From a virus: 34,777 nucleotides of DNA. This document shows, in pieces, positions 24,285 to 32,300 of this stretch (positions within the stretch are counted from its first letter, which is position 1; each line of letters starts with the position of its first letter). The notes under the pieces were generated by a model. That model made no database searches. It worked only from the letters and a program-made list of their open reading frames with translations, and had not been told where the DNA came from. The DNA is taken from positions 1-34,777 of IMG/VR virus record IMGVR_UViG_3300009164_000187, one strand, 5' to 3'. The position numbers and the translations under genes were made by a program.

Positions 24285-27200
24285 GTAATAGACCCAGCGC
24301 CTCTCCACGTATAAGTTTTTGTTCCCCCAGAATTTGAGTAACTTGGGCTACCTGTTGTAGATGTTGCATCTGGGTATGAAGATGAGTACTGGACAACAAC
24401 GGCTCCAGTAGCGCCAGCGCCACCAACACCACCAGAACAGCCACTACCTGTACCACCCCCGCAACATTTACCGCCTTGACCGCCACCACCACCAGCGCCA
24501 TAACCAGAGCCAGTACCCCCGGCAACAGAACAGCCACCCGCACCAGCAGAACCACCGCCACCGTTATAAGGAGAACCTCCACCAGCGCCTCCGGGTTGAG
24601 GAGTAGTTGACTGACAAGCGCCGCCGGGACTACCACTTCCCGCACTGCCGGGATTACCACTTGGTGAGCCACCACCACCGCCAGAACCACCCGGATTTGG
24701 GTTAGTAGCGCCTCCACCAGCGCCTCCACCGTTGGCAGTCTGTCCAAATGCGGTTGATGCAGAACCACCACTTCCAGTACCACCGTTAGCATCGCAGCCA
24801 GTACCGGGGCTTCCGTTACCGCCACCTCCACCGCCAACGCTAAATGAATAACTTGTTCCGTTTACAGTAATAGATTGAGTGCTTGCAACATAACCGCCGC
24901 TACCACCACCGCCTCCACCACAGCCAGACCATCCTCCGGTTGCACCGCTTCCGCCACCACCACCGCCGCCTAAAAGGTAGTAGTTAACAGTAAATGTGTT
25001 GTACGGAGTTGTAATACTATTAGAAGCAGAAGATGCAGAACTAGTACCTACAGCATTAGTTGCAGTGACAGTAAACGTATATGAAGTTGCCTGAGACAAA
25101 CCTGTAACAGTAATAGTTCCAGAACCTGCCTGAGACAAAGTCCCAGTTAAACCACCCGGACTTGACGTTGCTGTGTAAGAAGTAATTGCTGTACCACCAT
25201 TACTAGCCGGTGCTGTAAATGAAACTGTTGCTGTGTTATACGCAGTAGCTGTAGCAGTTCCAATAGTAGGAGCGCCGGGGACTGAATAAGTAGTAACAGC
25301 TGAACTTGCAGCACTAGCCGCGCCAGTACCTACCGCGTTAGTTGCAGTTACTGTGTATGTATACGCCGTGTTGTTAGCGCCGCCTGTCGCAGATATAGGG
25401 GAAGAAGCGCCTGTAAAAGTTGAACCCCCGGGACTTCTAGTAACCGTGTAACTTGTAATCGCTGTACCACCAGTAAATGCTGGTGCAGTAAAGGCTACAG
25501 ATTGAGTACCTACTCCAGTATTGGTAGCGCTAACACTTGTAGGAGCGCCGGGGACTGCCCATGACGTAATGGAATTACTAGCCGCTGAAGCCGAACCTGT
25601 TCCTACAGCATTAGTTGCGGTAACAGTAAATGTGTAGGCTGTATTAGTAGTTAAACCTGTAACTGAGATAGTTCCAGAACCAGCTTGAGATAGCGTACCA
25701 GTACCACCTGCTGGGCTAGATGTTGCTGTATACGAGGTAATTGCCGTACCACCATTACTAGCTGGTGCTGTGAATGTGACAGTTGCGGTTGTTGACCCAG
25801 TTGCTGTTGCTGTACCGATTGTTGGTGCCCCGGGGACTGAGTAAGTTGTTACTGAGTTACTAGCGGCTGAAGAAGTACCATTACCGGCGGCGTTAGTCGC
25901 GTATACGGTAAATGTGTACGCAGTGTTGTTAGATAGACCAGAAACAGTGATGCTTCCAGAACCTGACTGAGAGACAGTACCCGTTATTCCACCGGGGCTA
26001 GAAACAGCGGTATAAGAAGTGACCGGTTGAGCATCTGTATCAGTATTAGTTGGGGCTGTATATGAAACTGAAACTGTGCCGACACCCGTATTAGTTGCAG
26101 TGCCAATAGTAGGTGCAGCAGGAGTAGTAAAGTAGCCAATGATTTCCCATTTAGCGCTTGATTCTGAATAGACCTCCATGGCATTTAATGTGGTATTAAA
26201 TCTTGTTGCTCCGTTTGTTGGAGAACCGGGACGTTGAGCTGTTGTCCCAGAAGGAACATCAAAGTACCCAGTAGATGTATTTACTTGGTCGCTCACAGCC
26301 GCTGGAGTAACTGCCGCAGGAGCAGCCCATGTTGGCGCTGAACCATTAGAAGTAAGAATGTATCCGTTTGTACCAATACCTAATTTAGATAGCGCAGTGC
26401 CAGAAACATAGTAAGGCACATCGCCAGCGGCGTAGCTTGTCAGTCCTGTACCGCCATAATTACTAGCAATTGTTCCGCCTTGCCAAGTACCGTTACTGAT
26501 GACCGTAGAGCCAAGGTTTAACGCGTTAGTGCCCCAAGTTACGTTCTCAGGGAGAAACCCATGTACGTCCCATGTACCCGCGACCGTGCCGTTTGCTAAC
26601 AATACAAGTTCAACCGCACCGCCGGAAGTAATCGTTCCAATAGAACCAGTGGCGTAGTCTTGGAGAGTCAGTGTTCCAGTTGCGTTGTTGTTAAATCCGA
26701 ACGCTACACCTGTAGTCAGAGTGGTCGCATCAGGCATCGTATAGGTCTGATTGCCCGTGCCAGTAAGCGTTTGTGAATAACTAGACGCCGCAGTTAAAGC
26801 TGTTGTACCGCCTGCCGCCGCAGTATTTGCATTAGATTGATTTAAACGGTTGATGGATACGTTTTGGTTAGCATCACGCAACATTACCGAGTTAGCACCA
26901 GAAGAAGCGGTTACGCCTGTGCCACCATACGCTACAGCAACAGTTGCCCCTTGCCAAGTACCAGAGGCAACCGTGCCCAACGCACTTACGTTACCAGACG
27001 CATCAAGATTTACAGACCTGCCAGATGGGTAGGTAAGAAAGATACTTAATGCGCCAACAAAAGTAACGGCGCTTCCAGAGTTACTAGAAGCGTAAACAGT
27101 CGTGCGAGTAAGAGTAGGTCCCGTAGTTGAATACGTACCAAGACCTACTTCCCAACTACCACTACCATCTGTAGCCGCGTAATACGTTGTATTGGTATTA

Positions 27201-27310
27201 CCAACAACAGCAAAGGTCTGAAAACCTTGTACAGCACCAGCAAGCGTAAAACTTACAGTGGTATTAGCGGTACCTGTTTCTTGAACACGGTTTGCTAAAA
27301 CTAGAGCCAT
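24278..27310 (-). CDS. Large tail fibre with four fibronectin III domains and a glycine-rich tip (1010 aa)
   Basis: A 1010-residue fibre. The N-terminal 110 residues (MALVLANRVQETGTANTTV, GSWEVGLGTYSTTGPTLTRT, SIFLTYP) form a virion-attachment domain common in phage fibres. Residues 110-390 hold shaft motifs such as YGGTGVT and YGGTGLT. From about 396 to 773 are four fibronectin type III domains, each starting (V)PGAPT or PAAPT and containing ITSYT and NTAYTFTVTATNA-type strands. Residues 776-975 are extremely glycine-rich with seven cysteines, and the protein ends YTWRGAGSITW. Glycine-rich tips of this kind act as adhesins in some phages (polyglycine II helices in phage S16 gp38), so this is the probable main receptor-binding protein. 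AAGGAG lies six bases upstream of the start. Confidence 0.88.
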   Translation of the reverse strand: MALVLANRVQETGTANTTVSFTLAGAVQGFQTFAVVGNTNTTYYAATDGSGSWEVGLGTYSTTGPTLTRTTVYASSNSGSAVTFVGALSIFLTYPSGRSVNLDASGNVSALGTVASGTWQGATVAVAYGGTGVTASSGANSVMLRDANQNVSINRLNQSNANTAAAGGTTALTAASSYSQTLTGTGNQTYTMPDATTLTTGVAFGFNNNATGTLTLQDYATGSIGTITSGGAVELVLLANGTVAGTWDVHGFLPENVTWGTNALNLGSTVISNGTWQGGTIASNYGGTGLTSYAAGDVPYYVSGTALSKLGIGTNGYILTSNGSAPTWAAPAAVTPAAVSDQVNTSTGYFDVPSGTTAQRPGSPTNGATRFNTTLNAMEVYSESSAKWEIIGYFTTPAAPTIGTATNTGVGTVSVSYTAPTNTDTDAQPVTSYTAVSSPGGITGTVSQSGSGSITVSGLSNNTAYTFTVYATNAAGNGTSSAASNSVTTYSVPGAPTIGTATATGSTTATVTFTAPASNGGTAITSYTATSSPAGGTGTLSQAGSGTISVTGLTTNTAYTFTVTATNAVGTGSASAASNSITSWAVPGAPTSVSATNTGVGTQSVAFTAPAFTGGTAITSYTVTRSPGGSTFTGASSPISATGGANNTAYTYTVTATNAVGTGAASAASSAVTTYSVPGAPTIGTATATAYNTATVSFTAPASNGGTAITSYTATSSPGGLTGTLSQAGSGTITVTGLSQATSYTFTVTATNAVGTSSASSASNSITTPYNTFTVNYYLLGGGGGGGSGATGGWSGCGGGGGGSGGYVASTQSITVNGTSYSFSVGGGGGGNGSPGTGCDANGGTGSGGSASTAFGQTANGGGAGGGATNPNPGGSGGGGGSPSGNPGSAGSGSPGGACQSTTPQPGGAGGGSPYNGGGGSAGAGGCSVAGGTGSGYGAGGGGGQGGKCCGGGTGSGCSGGVGGAGATGAVVVQYSSSYPDATSTTGSPSYSNSGGTKTYTWRGAGSITW

Positions 27311-27320
27311 TTAAGACTCC

Positions 27321-27917
27321 TTAAGAAGTCGCAGTTGTCGAGTAAGTAACAGTTACGGTGTCGCCAGAAGTAACAGTCTTGGCAGTGCTGAAGTTACCTT
27401 CTGAGTACAAAGTACCCGCAGTGCTAGAGATTGTGCTGACCGCGCCAGTACCCGTCACCAAGAAACATCCATATACGGTAGCAGAACCTGTCATTGTGTA
27501 GGTTATAGCTGTAGCCGTTGACGTAGTGACGTTTGATGGAGTCGTACCAGATGAACTAGATGCAGCAAATACTGCTGTACCACGCACTGCTGAACCGCCC
27601 ACAGTGTAAGTAGTCAATTCAGTCCATGTCTTAGAAGTCATGGTATCTGAGGCGGCATAAGTAGTGCTATTGTTAATCAGACCTAAGAATGGGCCAACAG
27701 TTGTATAAGCGGAACCTCTTAACAATGTATCCAGCAATAACTGTTTACCAATAGCAACGACTAAGTTAGGGAACTCATCATTCCACTTTAGGTTGCCTTG
27801 TGCATCGTGGCACTCTACTTTGTAGAAGCCTTCAATACCCATACCTTCTGGTATGGATGCGTTAGCTTGTAGTGTGGCTACGGCGTTATCGCCAAAACCG
27901 GATTGTTCTTTATGCAT
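27321..27917 (-). CDS. Beta-rich phage structural protein (198 aa)
   Basis: A 198-residue protein of a type often found beside fibre genes in phages of aquatic bacteria. It has an N-terminal segment GFYKVECHDAQGNLKWNDEF, then NLVVAIGKQLLLDTLL, a GPFLGLINNS strand, a SKTWTELTTY strand, and a C-terminal repeat of beta hairpins with GTLYSEGNF and GDTVTVTYS. It is probably a small tail-tip or fibre-associated component. AAGGAG lies close upstream of ATG 27917. No catalytic motif. Confidence 0.68.
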   Translation of the reverse strand: MHKEQSGFGDNAVATLQANASIPEGMGIEGFYKVECHDAQGNLKWNDEFPNLVVAIGKQLLLDTLLRGSAYTTVGPFLGLINNSTTYAASDTMTSKTWTELTTYTVGGSAVRGTAVFAASSSSGTTPSNVTTSTATAITYTMTGSATVYGCFLVTGTGAVSTISSTAGTLYSEGNFSTAKTVTSGDTVTVTYSTTATS

Positions 27918-27926
27918 ATATGCTCC

Positions 27927-28352
27927 TTATGATAAGCGGATGATTGCGGATGTATCGGTAGCAGACGGGAACTGTACCGTGAAAGTTGTTGTTGAGGTCT
28001 TGTCACTACCAAAATCTAGTACGCAAACAGCCCCATTATCTCCGGCCTTATAGATTAACGCACCCCGTGCAGTTAACGCTGAAGTCCAAGATGAGTTTGA
28101 GAAAGAAATATACGACGTAGCAGGATCTGTCCCGCCAATGATTGGCACCTGCGAGATTATAAGTAGGTTGCCCCCAGCCGTATAGCCAGACGCTGATACT
28201 TCTCCATTTGTTGTATACGCAGTAGTAAGGTTGTTAAGCGATGCAGAATTGGTGTACAGGGCAATGTAAAAAGAACCAGACGTAAAGTTGAACGAGCCAT
28301 TCATTAAGCCCGTCAAAAACGTGTTGCATGTCCAATTCCCTGTAAACGCCAT
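27927..28352 (-). CDS. Beta-rich phage structural protein (141 aa)
   Basis: A 141-residue protein with the segments FYIALYTNSASL, EVSASGYTAGG, ARGALIYK and VLDFGSDK, followed by a final FTVQFPSATDTSAIIRL strand. This order recurs in phage structural proteins near tail fibres. It is predicted to be a small beta-sandwich of the tail or fibre region. It starts in a one-base overlap with the upstream stop (TAATG), so translation is probably coupled. Confidence 0.68.
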   Translation of the reverse strand: MAFTGNWTCNTFLTGLMNGSFNFTSGSFYIALYTNSASLNNLTTAYTTNGEVSASGYTAGGNLLIISQVPIIGGTDPATSYISFSNSSWTSALTARGALIYKAGDNGAVCVLDFGSDKTSTTTFTVQFPSATDTSAIIRLS

Positions 28353-29050
28353 TAGGACACCGCCTGTCTATATTGACCAGAACGGTACGCGTCTTGACGC
28401 TCCATACCATCGCCCAAACGTTTAGCCAAAGCTAGTGCTTCCTTGTACTTGCCGTCATAGAAAGCCATAACGTCAGCCTCACCCTTCATGAAGGTGTAAG
28501 CCTCAACTAATGAACCATACAACAATACCGTATCAAAGTTATCGCCAAGCCAAGTCGTACTAGCAGTTACTATTGACTCGGGGTAGTAGTAATAGTGAAG
28601 CTCTACACTATACGCTGCATCAGGGGTTGGGCCAACAAGAAAAGACAACTCATTACTGACCGTAGAAGATGTAACAGTCGGACCAAACAAAGCATAGTAC
28701 TTAGGAATACCAACATCAGTAGTTGGATTGGGATACGCCTGACGGATAAAGTTCACATCCTTGTTCAACAAATATTCATAGTTACCGTCACCATCAATGG
28801 ACGCTAGTGAATATACAGCTAAGAAATCATCTGGAGCAGACAAGTACCTATTACTTGTTGAGACGTTACCTGTGACATTCTTACGTAGTGATGGAAACTG
28901 AATAGTGTTGTAGATGCGTTGTTCTGCCTGCTCGACAAAGCGGGCAATCTGCTCATCTGCGGTTACTGCGGTACCGCTAGATAAATACGTAGTTGGAAAT
29001 TGGTTTTCCGTATACGTTTGGATTGCAGAAGACAACGCAGCGTAGTTCAT
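28352..29050 (-). CDS. Neck/adaptor-like protein (232 aa)
   Basis: A 232-residue protein. The N-terminal helices (ALSSAIQTYTENQF, then IARFVEQAEQRIYNTI) and the following RYLSAPDDFLAVYSLA and LHYYYYPE strands are typical of phage adaptor proteins that sit under the portal. The C-terminal helical half (FDTVLLYGSLVEAYTFMKG, FYDGKYKEALALAKRLGDG) also fits. It shares an ATGA overlap with the small basic gene before it. T7 gp11 and other connector adaptors are the nearest functional parallels; the assignment rests on pattern and position. Confidence 0.65.
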   Translation of the reverse strand: MNYAALSSAIQTYTENQFPTTYLSSGTAVTADEQIARFVEQAEQRIYNTIQFPSLRKNVTGNVSTSNRYLSAPDDFLAVYSLASIDGDGNYEYLLNKDVNFIRQAYPNPTTDVGIPKYYALFGPTVTSSTVSNELSFLVGPTPDAAYSVELHYYYYPESIVTASTTWLGDNFDTVLLYGSLVEAYTFMKGEADVMAFYDGKYKEALALAKRLGDGMERQDAYRSGQYRQAVS

Positions 29051-29310
29051 GCCATCGGGCCTCTAGACTTGATACCTTTGGTAGCCGCTCCATGACCACG
29101 CATAGTGATGCCGTCAGTCTTGGTAGGTTTGAAGTTACCTTTGTTAAGAGCGCCAACAGAAATGTTCATGTCAGACATAGTCTGAGCACCAGTCTTGTTC
29201 TTGATAGCGTTATTCACGTTAACAGACTCACCGCTCATAGTATGGGGCTGAGCATAGGTACTAGCTTGACCAATCTCTTTACCCATCTGCTTATTGCTAA
29301 ATTTAGCCAT
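29047..29310 (-). CDS. Small basic phage protein with DGI...GAATKG...RG tail (87 aa)
   Basis: ATG 29310 with GGAGG upstream is the start; the frame also extends upstream to an alternative start. The 87-residue protein is rich in Asn, Lys, Gly and Met, and ends with a TDGITMRGHGAATKG and KSRGPMA segment. This tail resembles those of three proteins near 31.1-32.3 kb and is common at the end of small proteins in this kind of phage. No fold or function can be assigned. It lies immediately after the 59-aa gene and overlaps the adaptor start (ATGA). Confidence 0.65.
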   Translation of the reverse strand: MAKFSNKQMGKEIGQASTYAQPHTMSGESVNVNNAIKNKTGAQTMSDMNISVGALNKGNFKPTKTDGITMRGHGAATKGIKSRGPMA

Positions 29311-29311
29311 A

Positions 29312-29491
29312 TTAGCCTCCGCGTTGGTTGTTTGCGCGAGCCATGTTGCGACCAACAGATCTCATAGCTTTGCCTGTTACGCCGCCCTTTTTGAGCTTAG
29401 TCATTGGCTTGCCGGGATGCATGCTTTTCTCGTGCTTATGCACGGCACCTGCGATCATTTTCTTGTCTTGTTTTAAATCTGCTTTATCCAT
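29312..29491 (-). CDS. Small basic protein (59 aa) with KKGG motif
   Basis: Reading 29491 to 29312 gives 59 residues beginning MDKADLKQDKKMIAGAVHKH. It is highly charged, with Lys and His in the first half, the KLKKGGVTGKAM motif at about 32-43, and an end rich in Arg, Asn and Gly (GRNMARANNQRGG). A good AGGAG lies about six bases before the start, and the stop is one base from the start of the next gene, so it is a real gene despite its length. The KKGG motif recurs in its neighbours. It is probably a virion-associated or nucleic-acid-binding accessory protein; function unknown. Confidence 0.7.
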   Translation of the reverse strand: MDKADLKQDKKMIAGAVHKHEKSMHPGKPMTKLKKGGVTGKAMRSVGRNMARANNQRGG

Positions 29492-29499
29492 TTCAACTC

Positions 29500-29928
29500 C
29501 TAGGTTGTTGATATCGTTACTGTACCAAGTTGCACGCTTAATGCCAAGTTATTTGGCGTTAAAGCGGCATCAAAATATGATGACCCACCTACTGGGTTCC
29601 ACCCCCACTGAATGATACGACTACCACCAGATGGGTATCCGAATCCGTCCTCAGTGTTATTGTTCGTCAAGTCAATCTGCAAACCACTAGATCCTGAGAC
29701 TTGGTAGCTAACATCCGGACGAGGCTCGCGCACCGCCTGTGGGTCATTGACTGGATATAGACCAAGAGACAACTGAGGCTGATCTGGATCCCAACAGGAT
29801 GGACAAACCTTGATGTTGTACAGCTTAGTCTTGACAATCTGCTTTCTTAACTCTTTGAGCATGTAGCGACCAGCACACCGATCGCACTCTGCAATCGCGT
29901 ATTTACCGGAAGCAAACCGACTAGGCAT
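29500..29928 (-). CDS. Zinc-ribbon phage protein (142 aa)
   Basis: A 142-residue protein. The first half is a zinc ribbon: C15 and C18 in CDRC, then C42 and C45 in CPSC, with a basic helix between (LKELRKQIVKTKL). Just after it is the conserved segment LGLYPVNDPQAVREPRPD. The second half is a Gly/Asn/Ser-rich beta region. Phage proteins of this type sit next to head-completion genes. They may be structural; the ribbon suggests binding of a protein or nucleic acid. It starts in a one-base TAATG overlap with the gp4-like stop. Confidence 0.72.
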   Translation of the reverse strand: MPSRFASGKYAIAECDRCAGRYMLKELRKQIVKTKLYNIKVCPSCWDPDQPQLSLGLYPVNDPQAVREPRPDVSYQVSGSSGLQIDLTNNNTEDGFGYPSGGSRIIQWGWNPVGGSSYFDAALTPNNLALSVQLGTVTISTT

Positions 29929-30893
29929 TAGTAAAACAACTGACGAGGAACAAACCTGTCAGGAGCCTTTTCACGATCCTCTTGTGATGCCAATAGCCAT
30001 TGCTGCTCATACTCTTGCTTCAAGAACATTACCCGATCTGGAGACACTTCTGGCTTCTTCTGGGCAATATAGAACGCTAGACCAGCCACCAAACAAGGAA
30101 TCAGACGAAATGGGATATCTTGGATGTTCACACCATTACCAGCATCTTGCAGGCGACGCATACGCCAATACACGAATATGTACTGATCACCGGGGGAATT
30201 AGGGGTAGGCCAGACGTTGATGCTAGGTAAGTTAGTGACCGCTATCGTTGTAGTCGCTATTGCATGCGCAGCGGCTACGGTGTTGTTCTGCCCACGGGTA
30301 CAGTTCAAGAGCTGACCAGCGTTAGGTAAACCTGTAAGCGGAGCTGGATTCACGTTCTGATATACGATTGTTTCTGTAACGCTAGTAGTAGTGACGTTAA
30401 TAAATCCAGCCGTAGCAAGTTGGGTTATATCTGATACATAGACAGTGGTATCGGTAGACGTAAGAGCCGTAGTTAACACAACACTTGTGTTGTTCCCCGC
30501 ACCTGTCTGGCGGTTAATCCAGACTTGAATAGGTCTACCTTGAGCCAGCTTATTAGGAATCATGGCATACGTAGATTCACTAATGCGAGAGATGTTGATG
30601 TCTATCTGGTTCAAGTCATTGGCTTGGGTACGGACTACCTGATCAAGCAGGTCAATCGTGTCTTCTGGGAATGGGTAGATACCCTGCCCAGTGTTCATTA
30701 CGATCTGGCCTTGCTCAATAGTCCATAAATTGATGCCACGGTTAGCCCATTCAATCGTCAGCATGTTGAGCGATCTACGTCCTGTACGGAACTCATAACC
30801 CGTGCGGATCTCTAAACCCGCACGTTCATACGCCTCCTCCATGATCTCGTTGAGATCGAGGTTAAACGCGGTGAGTCCTGTGGTAACCGCCAT
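29928..30893 (-). CDS. P22 gp4-like head-completion protein (321 aa)
   Basis: A 321-residue protein. The N-terminus carries the signature of the gp4 family: LDLNEIMEEAYERAGLEIR, RTGRRSLNMLTIEWANRG, then INLWTIEQG. This family plugs the portal after DNA packaging and in P22 also has muramidase activity; whether this one does is unknown. At about 138-218 is an insert ending LLNCTRGQNNTVAAAHA, which is also present in the gp10-like protein. The C-terminal helical part (PFRLIPCLVAGLAFYIAQKKP) completes the family pattern. Downstream neighbours are a zinc ribbon, two small basic proteins and the adaptor. Confidence 0.8.
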   Translation of the reverse strand: MAVTTGLTAFNLDLNEIMEEAYERAGLEIRTGYEFRTGRRSLNMLTIEWANRGINLWTIEQGQIVMNTGQGIYPFPEDTIDLLDQVVRTQANDLNQIDINISRISESTYAMIPNKLAQGRPIQVWINRQTGAGNNTSVVLTTALTSTDTTVYVSDITQLATAGFINVTTTSVTETIVYQNVNPAPLTGLPNAGQLLNCTRGQNNTVAAAHAIATTTIAVTNLPSINVWPTPNSPGDQYIFVYWRMRRLQDAGNGVNIQDIPFRLIPCLVAGLAFYIAQKKPEVSPDRVMFLKQEYEQQWLLASQEDREKAPDRFVPRQLFY

Positions 30894-30896
30894 TAT

Positions 30897-31145
30897 TTAC
30901 TTTCTGGCTGTTTTGGCTGATTGTCTGAACGCGTCAGCCGTTGGCGCACCTTTGCTACCAACTCTACGCATCTTTTCACCAGACCCTGCAGCAATTCTTT
31001 TACGTTTTGCATTAATGTTGTCATATAGACCAACCTTTCCGCCAGAGGCGTATTGAGTGAAGTCGGTATCGTCGCGGCGTGACTTCTTGACACCTTTAGG
31101 CATCTTAGTTTCACGGATATCTCCCATGCCGCGACTCGCTCTCAT
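30897..31145 (-). CDS. Small basic phage protein with ASGGKVGLYDN and SKGAPTA segments (82 aa)
   Basis: An 82-residue, Lys/Arg-rich protein. ATG 31145 overlaps the upstream stop (ATGA) and is preferred over a longer version. Its features are a basic N-terminus (MRASRGMGDIRETKMPKG), a double-glycine motif YASGGKVGLYDNI at 32-44, and a C-terminus KRKRIAAGSGEKMRRVGSKG then APTADAFRQSAKTARK. This order is widespread in small proteins of tailed phages from aquatic settings. High charge suggests binding to DNA or to another capsid component. Function unknown. It lies three bases before the gp4-like gene. Confidence 0.72.
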   Translation of the reverse strand: MRASRGMGDIRETKMPKGVKKSRRDDTDFTQYASGGKVGLYDNINAKRKRIAAGSGEKMRRVGSKGAPTADAFRQSAKTARK

Positions 31146-31387
31146 CGCTTGCCCTTTGACATCCCGCCACCACACATAGCAGCGATAGTGCCACGAGTCT
31201 TACCTCGTTGAGCAATACCGTCAGCACGGCTAGAAGCTGAGCCACCAGAAGCCATTTTCTTTACTGGCTTTGGCATGGGTTTAGGTTCTTTTTCAACCCT
31301 GATCCCACTACCGGGTTCTGCTGGTTTAGGACCTGTACGAACAGGCTCGTCTACTGGGGTGTAGTCTGGGTATTTAACGTCAGCCAT
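31142..31387 (-). CDS. Small basic protein with RADGIAQRGKTRG tail (81 aa)
   Basis: The start ATG 31387 has GGAAGG a few bases upstream; the frame also extends to a GTG further upstream. The 81-residue protein is Pro/Glu/Lys-rich up to residue 45, then has MASGGSASSRADGIA and QRGKTRG at about 45-66 and an end with MCGGGMSKGKR. The RADGIA(x)RGKTRG motif is shared with the two genes that precede it in the operon. The first half looks disordered. No function can be assigned. Confidence 0.72.
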   Translation of the reverse strand: MADVKYPDYTPVDEPVRTGPKPAEPGSGIRVEKEPKPMPKPVKKMASGGSASSRADGIAQRGKTRGTIAAMCGGGMSKGKR

Positions 31388-31389
31388 GA

Positions 31390-31911
31390 TTAGCACATCC
31401 TTCCACGGGTTTTACCTTTGGTAGCAATACCATCGGCACGACTAGAAGCAGAAGAGACTTTACCGCCAGCCTTGTATCCGCCCATAGAAGCGCCAATGTT
31501 TGCTTCTTTTTGGCGGGCTTGCTTGGCTCTATAGTCTTTTACGATCTTATCGTTTTGCTGTTGAACAATAGCTTTATCCCGAGCTACCATTTGTTCACCA
31601 AGACGTTTAGCATCCTGAGCTTTTTCAGGATCCATTTTGGTCATGGACATGCCTTCGTTCTTAGTCACTGGAGATGACTTAGGGGTAGGCGCAGAATCAG
31701 AAGATTCGCCACGACGGGTTAAACCTTGTTGCTTGTTCATATAGTCACGCAAAGTCATACCAGATGCAGCCAATTCTTCTTTGGTAACAATCTTTGGTTT
31801 AGGCTTTGAGGGTGTTATGGTTTCAGAAGTACCAGCAGAGCCACGACCCTCGCCTGAGTCATAGTCGCTTACCTCATCACCCGCGAAAAAACGTTTTGGT
31901 CGTTTAGCCAT
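31390..31911 (-). CDS. Small charged protein with RADGIATKGKTRG tail (173 aa)
   Basis: The start is ATG 31911, with GGAGCC close ahead. It is a 173-residue protein with a disordered N-terminal part (Lys, Pro, Ser, Glu), a helical charged middle (about 95-138, KMDPEKAQDAKRLGEQMVARD and on) and a C-terminal segment YKAGGKVSSASSRADGIA followed by TKGKTRGRMC. The tail matches its two neighbours in both amino acids and DNA (the plus strand reads CAATACC-TC-GCACG-CTAGAAGC in two of them, with single-base differences), so they are probably paralogues or share a duplicated end. Confidence 0.72.
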   Translation of the reverse strand: MAKRPKRFFAGDEVSDYDSGEGRGSAGTSETITPSKPKPKIVTKEELAASGMTLRDYMNKQQGLTRRGESSDSAPTPKSSPVTKNEGMSMTKMDPEKAQDAKRLGEQMVARDKAIVQQQNDKIVKDYRAKQARQKEANIGASMGGYKAGGKVSSASSRADGIATKGKTRGRMC

Positions 31912-31921
31912 GATAGGCTCC

Positions 31922-32299
31922 TTACATCTTAATGTTTTTGCCTTTGGTCTTGCCTTTAATAGCAACACCATCGCGGCTTGGGGCAGCGGTCTTTACTGCG
32001 CCCATAGCGGAAACTTTTCCGCCCTTTTTCATACCCATGCCGCCCATACCACCCATCATGGTGTTAGCCATAGGAGTAGGCTTTTTCATACCGTCTTTAG
32101 CGGTACTCATGCCGGGTTTCATCATTGGTTTGCCCATCTTAGTAGTAGCCATACGGCCTCCTTCTTTAAAAGTTTTGCCTTTATCGGCTTTAGAAAAATC
32201 TTTACCCACAGACTGTGGAACTCCTGCTTTCTTAGCGAACGCAGCGTTATGGGCTACGGCCTCCATGAAATTGTGTTGCTTCTTGCTAGTGCTAGGCAT
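31922..32299 (-). CDS. Small basic Gly/Met/Lys-rich protein with SRDGVAIKGKTKG tail (125 aa)
   Basis: The start is ATG 32299, one base after the stop of the small membrane gene and with AAGG upstream. The first 45 residues, MPSTSKKQHNFMEAVAHNAA, then FAKKAGVPQSVGKDFSKADKG, form a conserved opening seen in small phage proteins. A Met/Gly/Lys-rich middle (several MGG and MKK segments) follows, and the protein ends KKGGKVSAMGAVKTAAP and SRDGVAIKGKTKG. The N- and C-terminal motifs are therefore separate modules. High positive charge suggests interaction with DNA or the capsid lining; this is inference. Confidence 0.72.
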   Translation of the reverse strand: MPSTSKKQHNFMEAVAHNAAFAKKAGVPQSVGKDFSKADKGKTFKEGGRMATTKMGKPMMKPGMSTAKDGMKKPTPMANTMMGGMGGMGMKKGGKVSAMGAVKTAAPSRDGVAIKGKTKGKNIKM

Positions 32300-32300
32300 A

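Noticed and set aside
24247-24837. 196-codon Val/Leu-rich frame on the minus strand
   Set aside because: It is the shifted frame of the Gly-rich fibre tip; runs of Gly codons read in another frame give Val/Leu strings.
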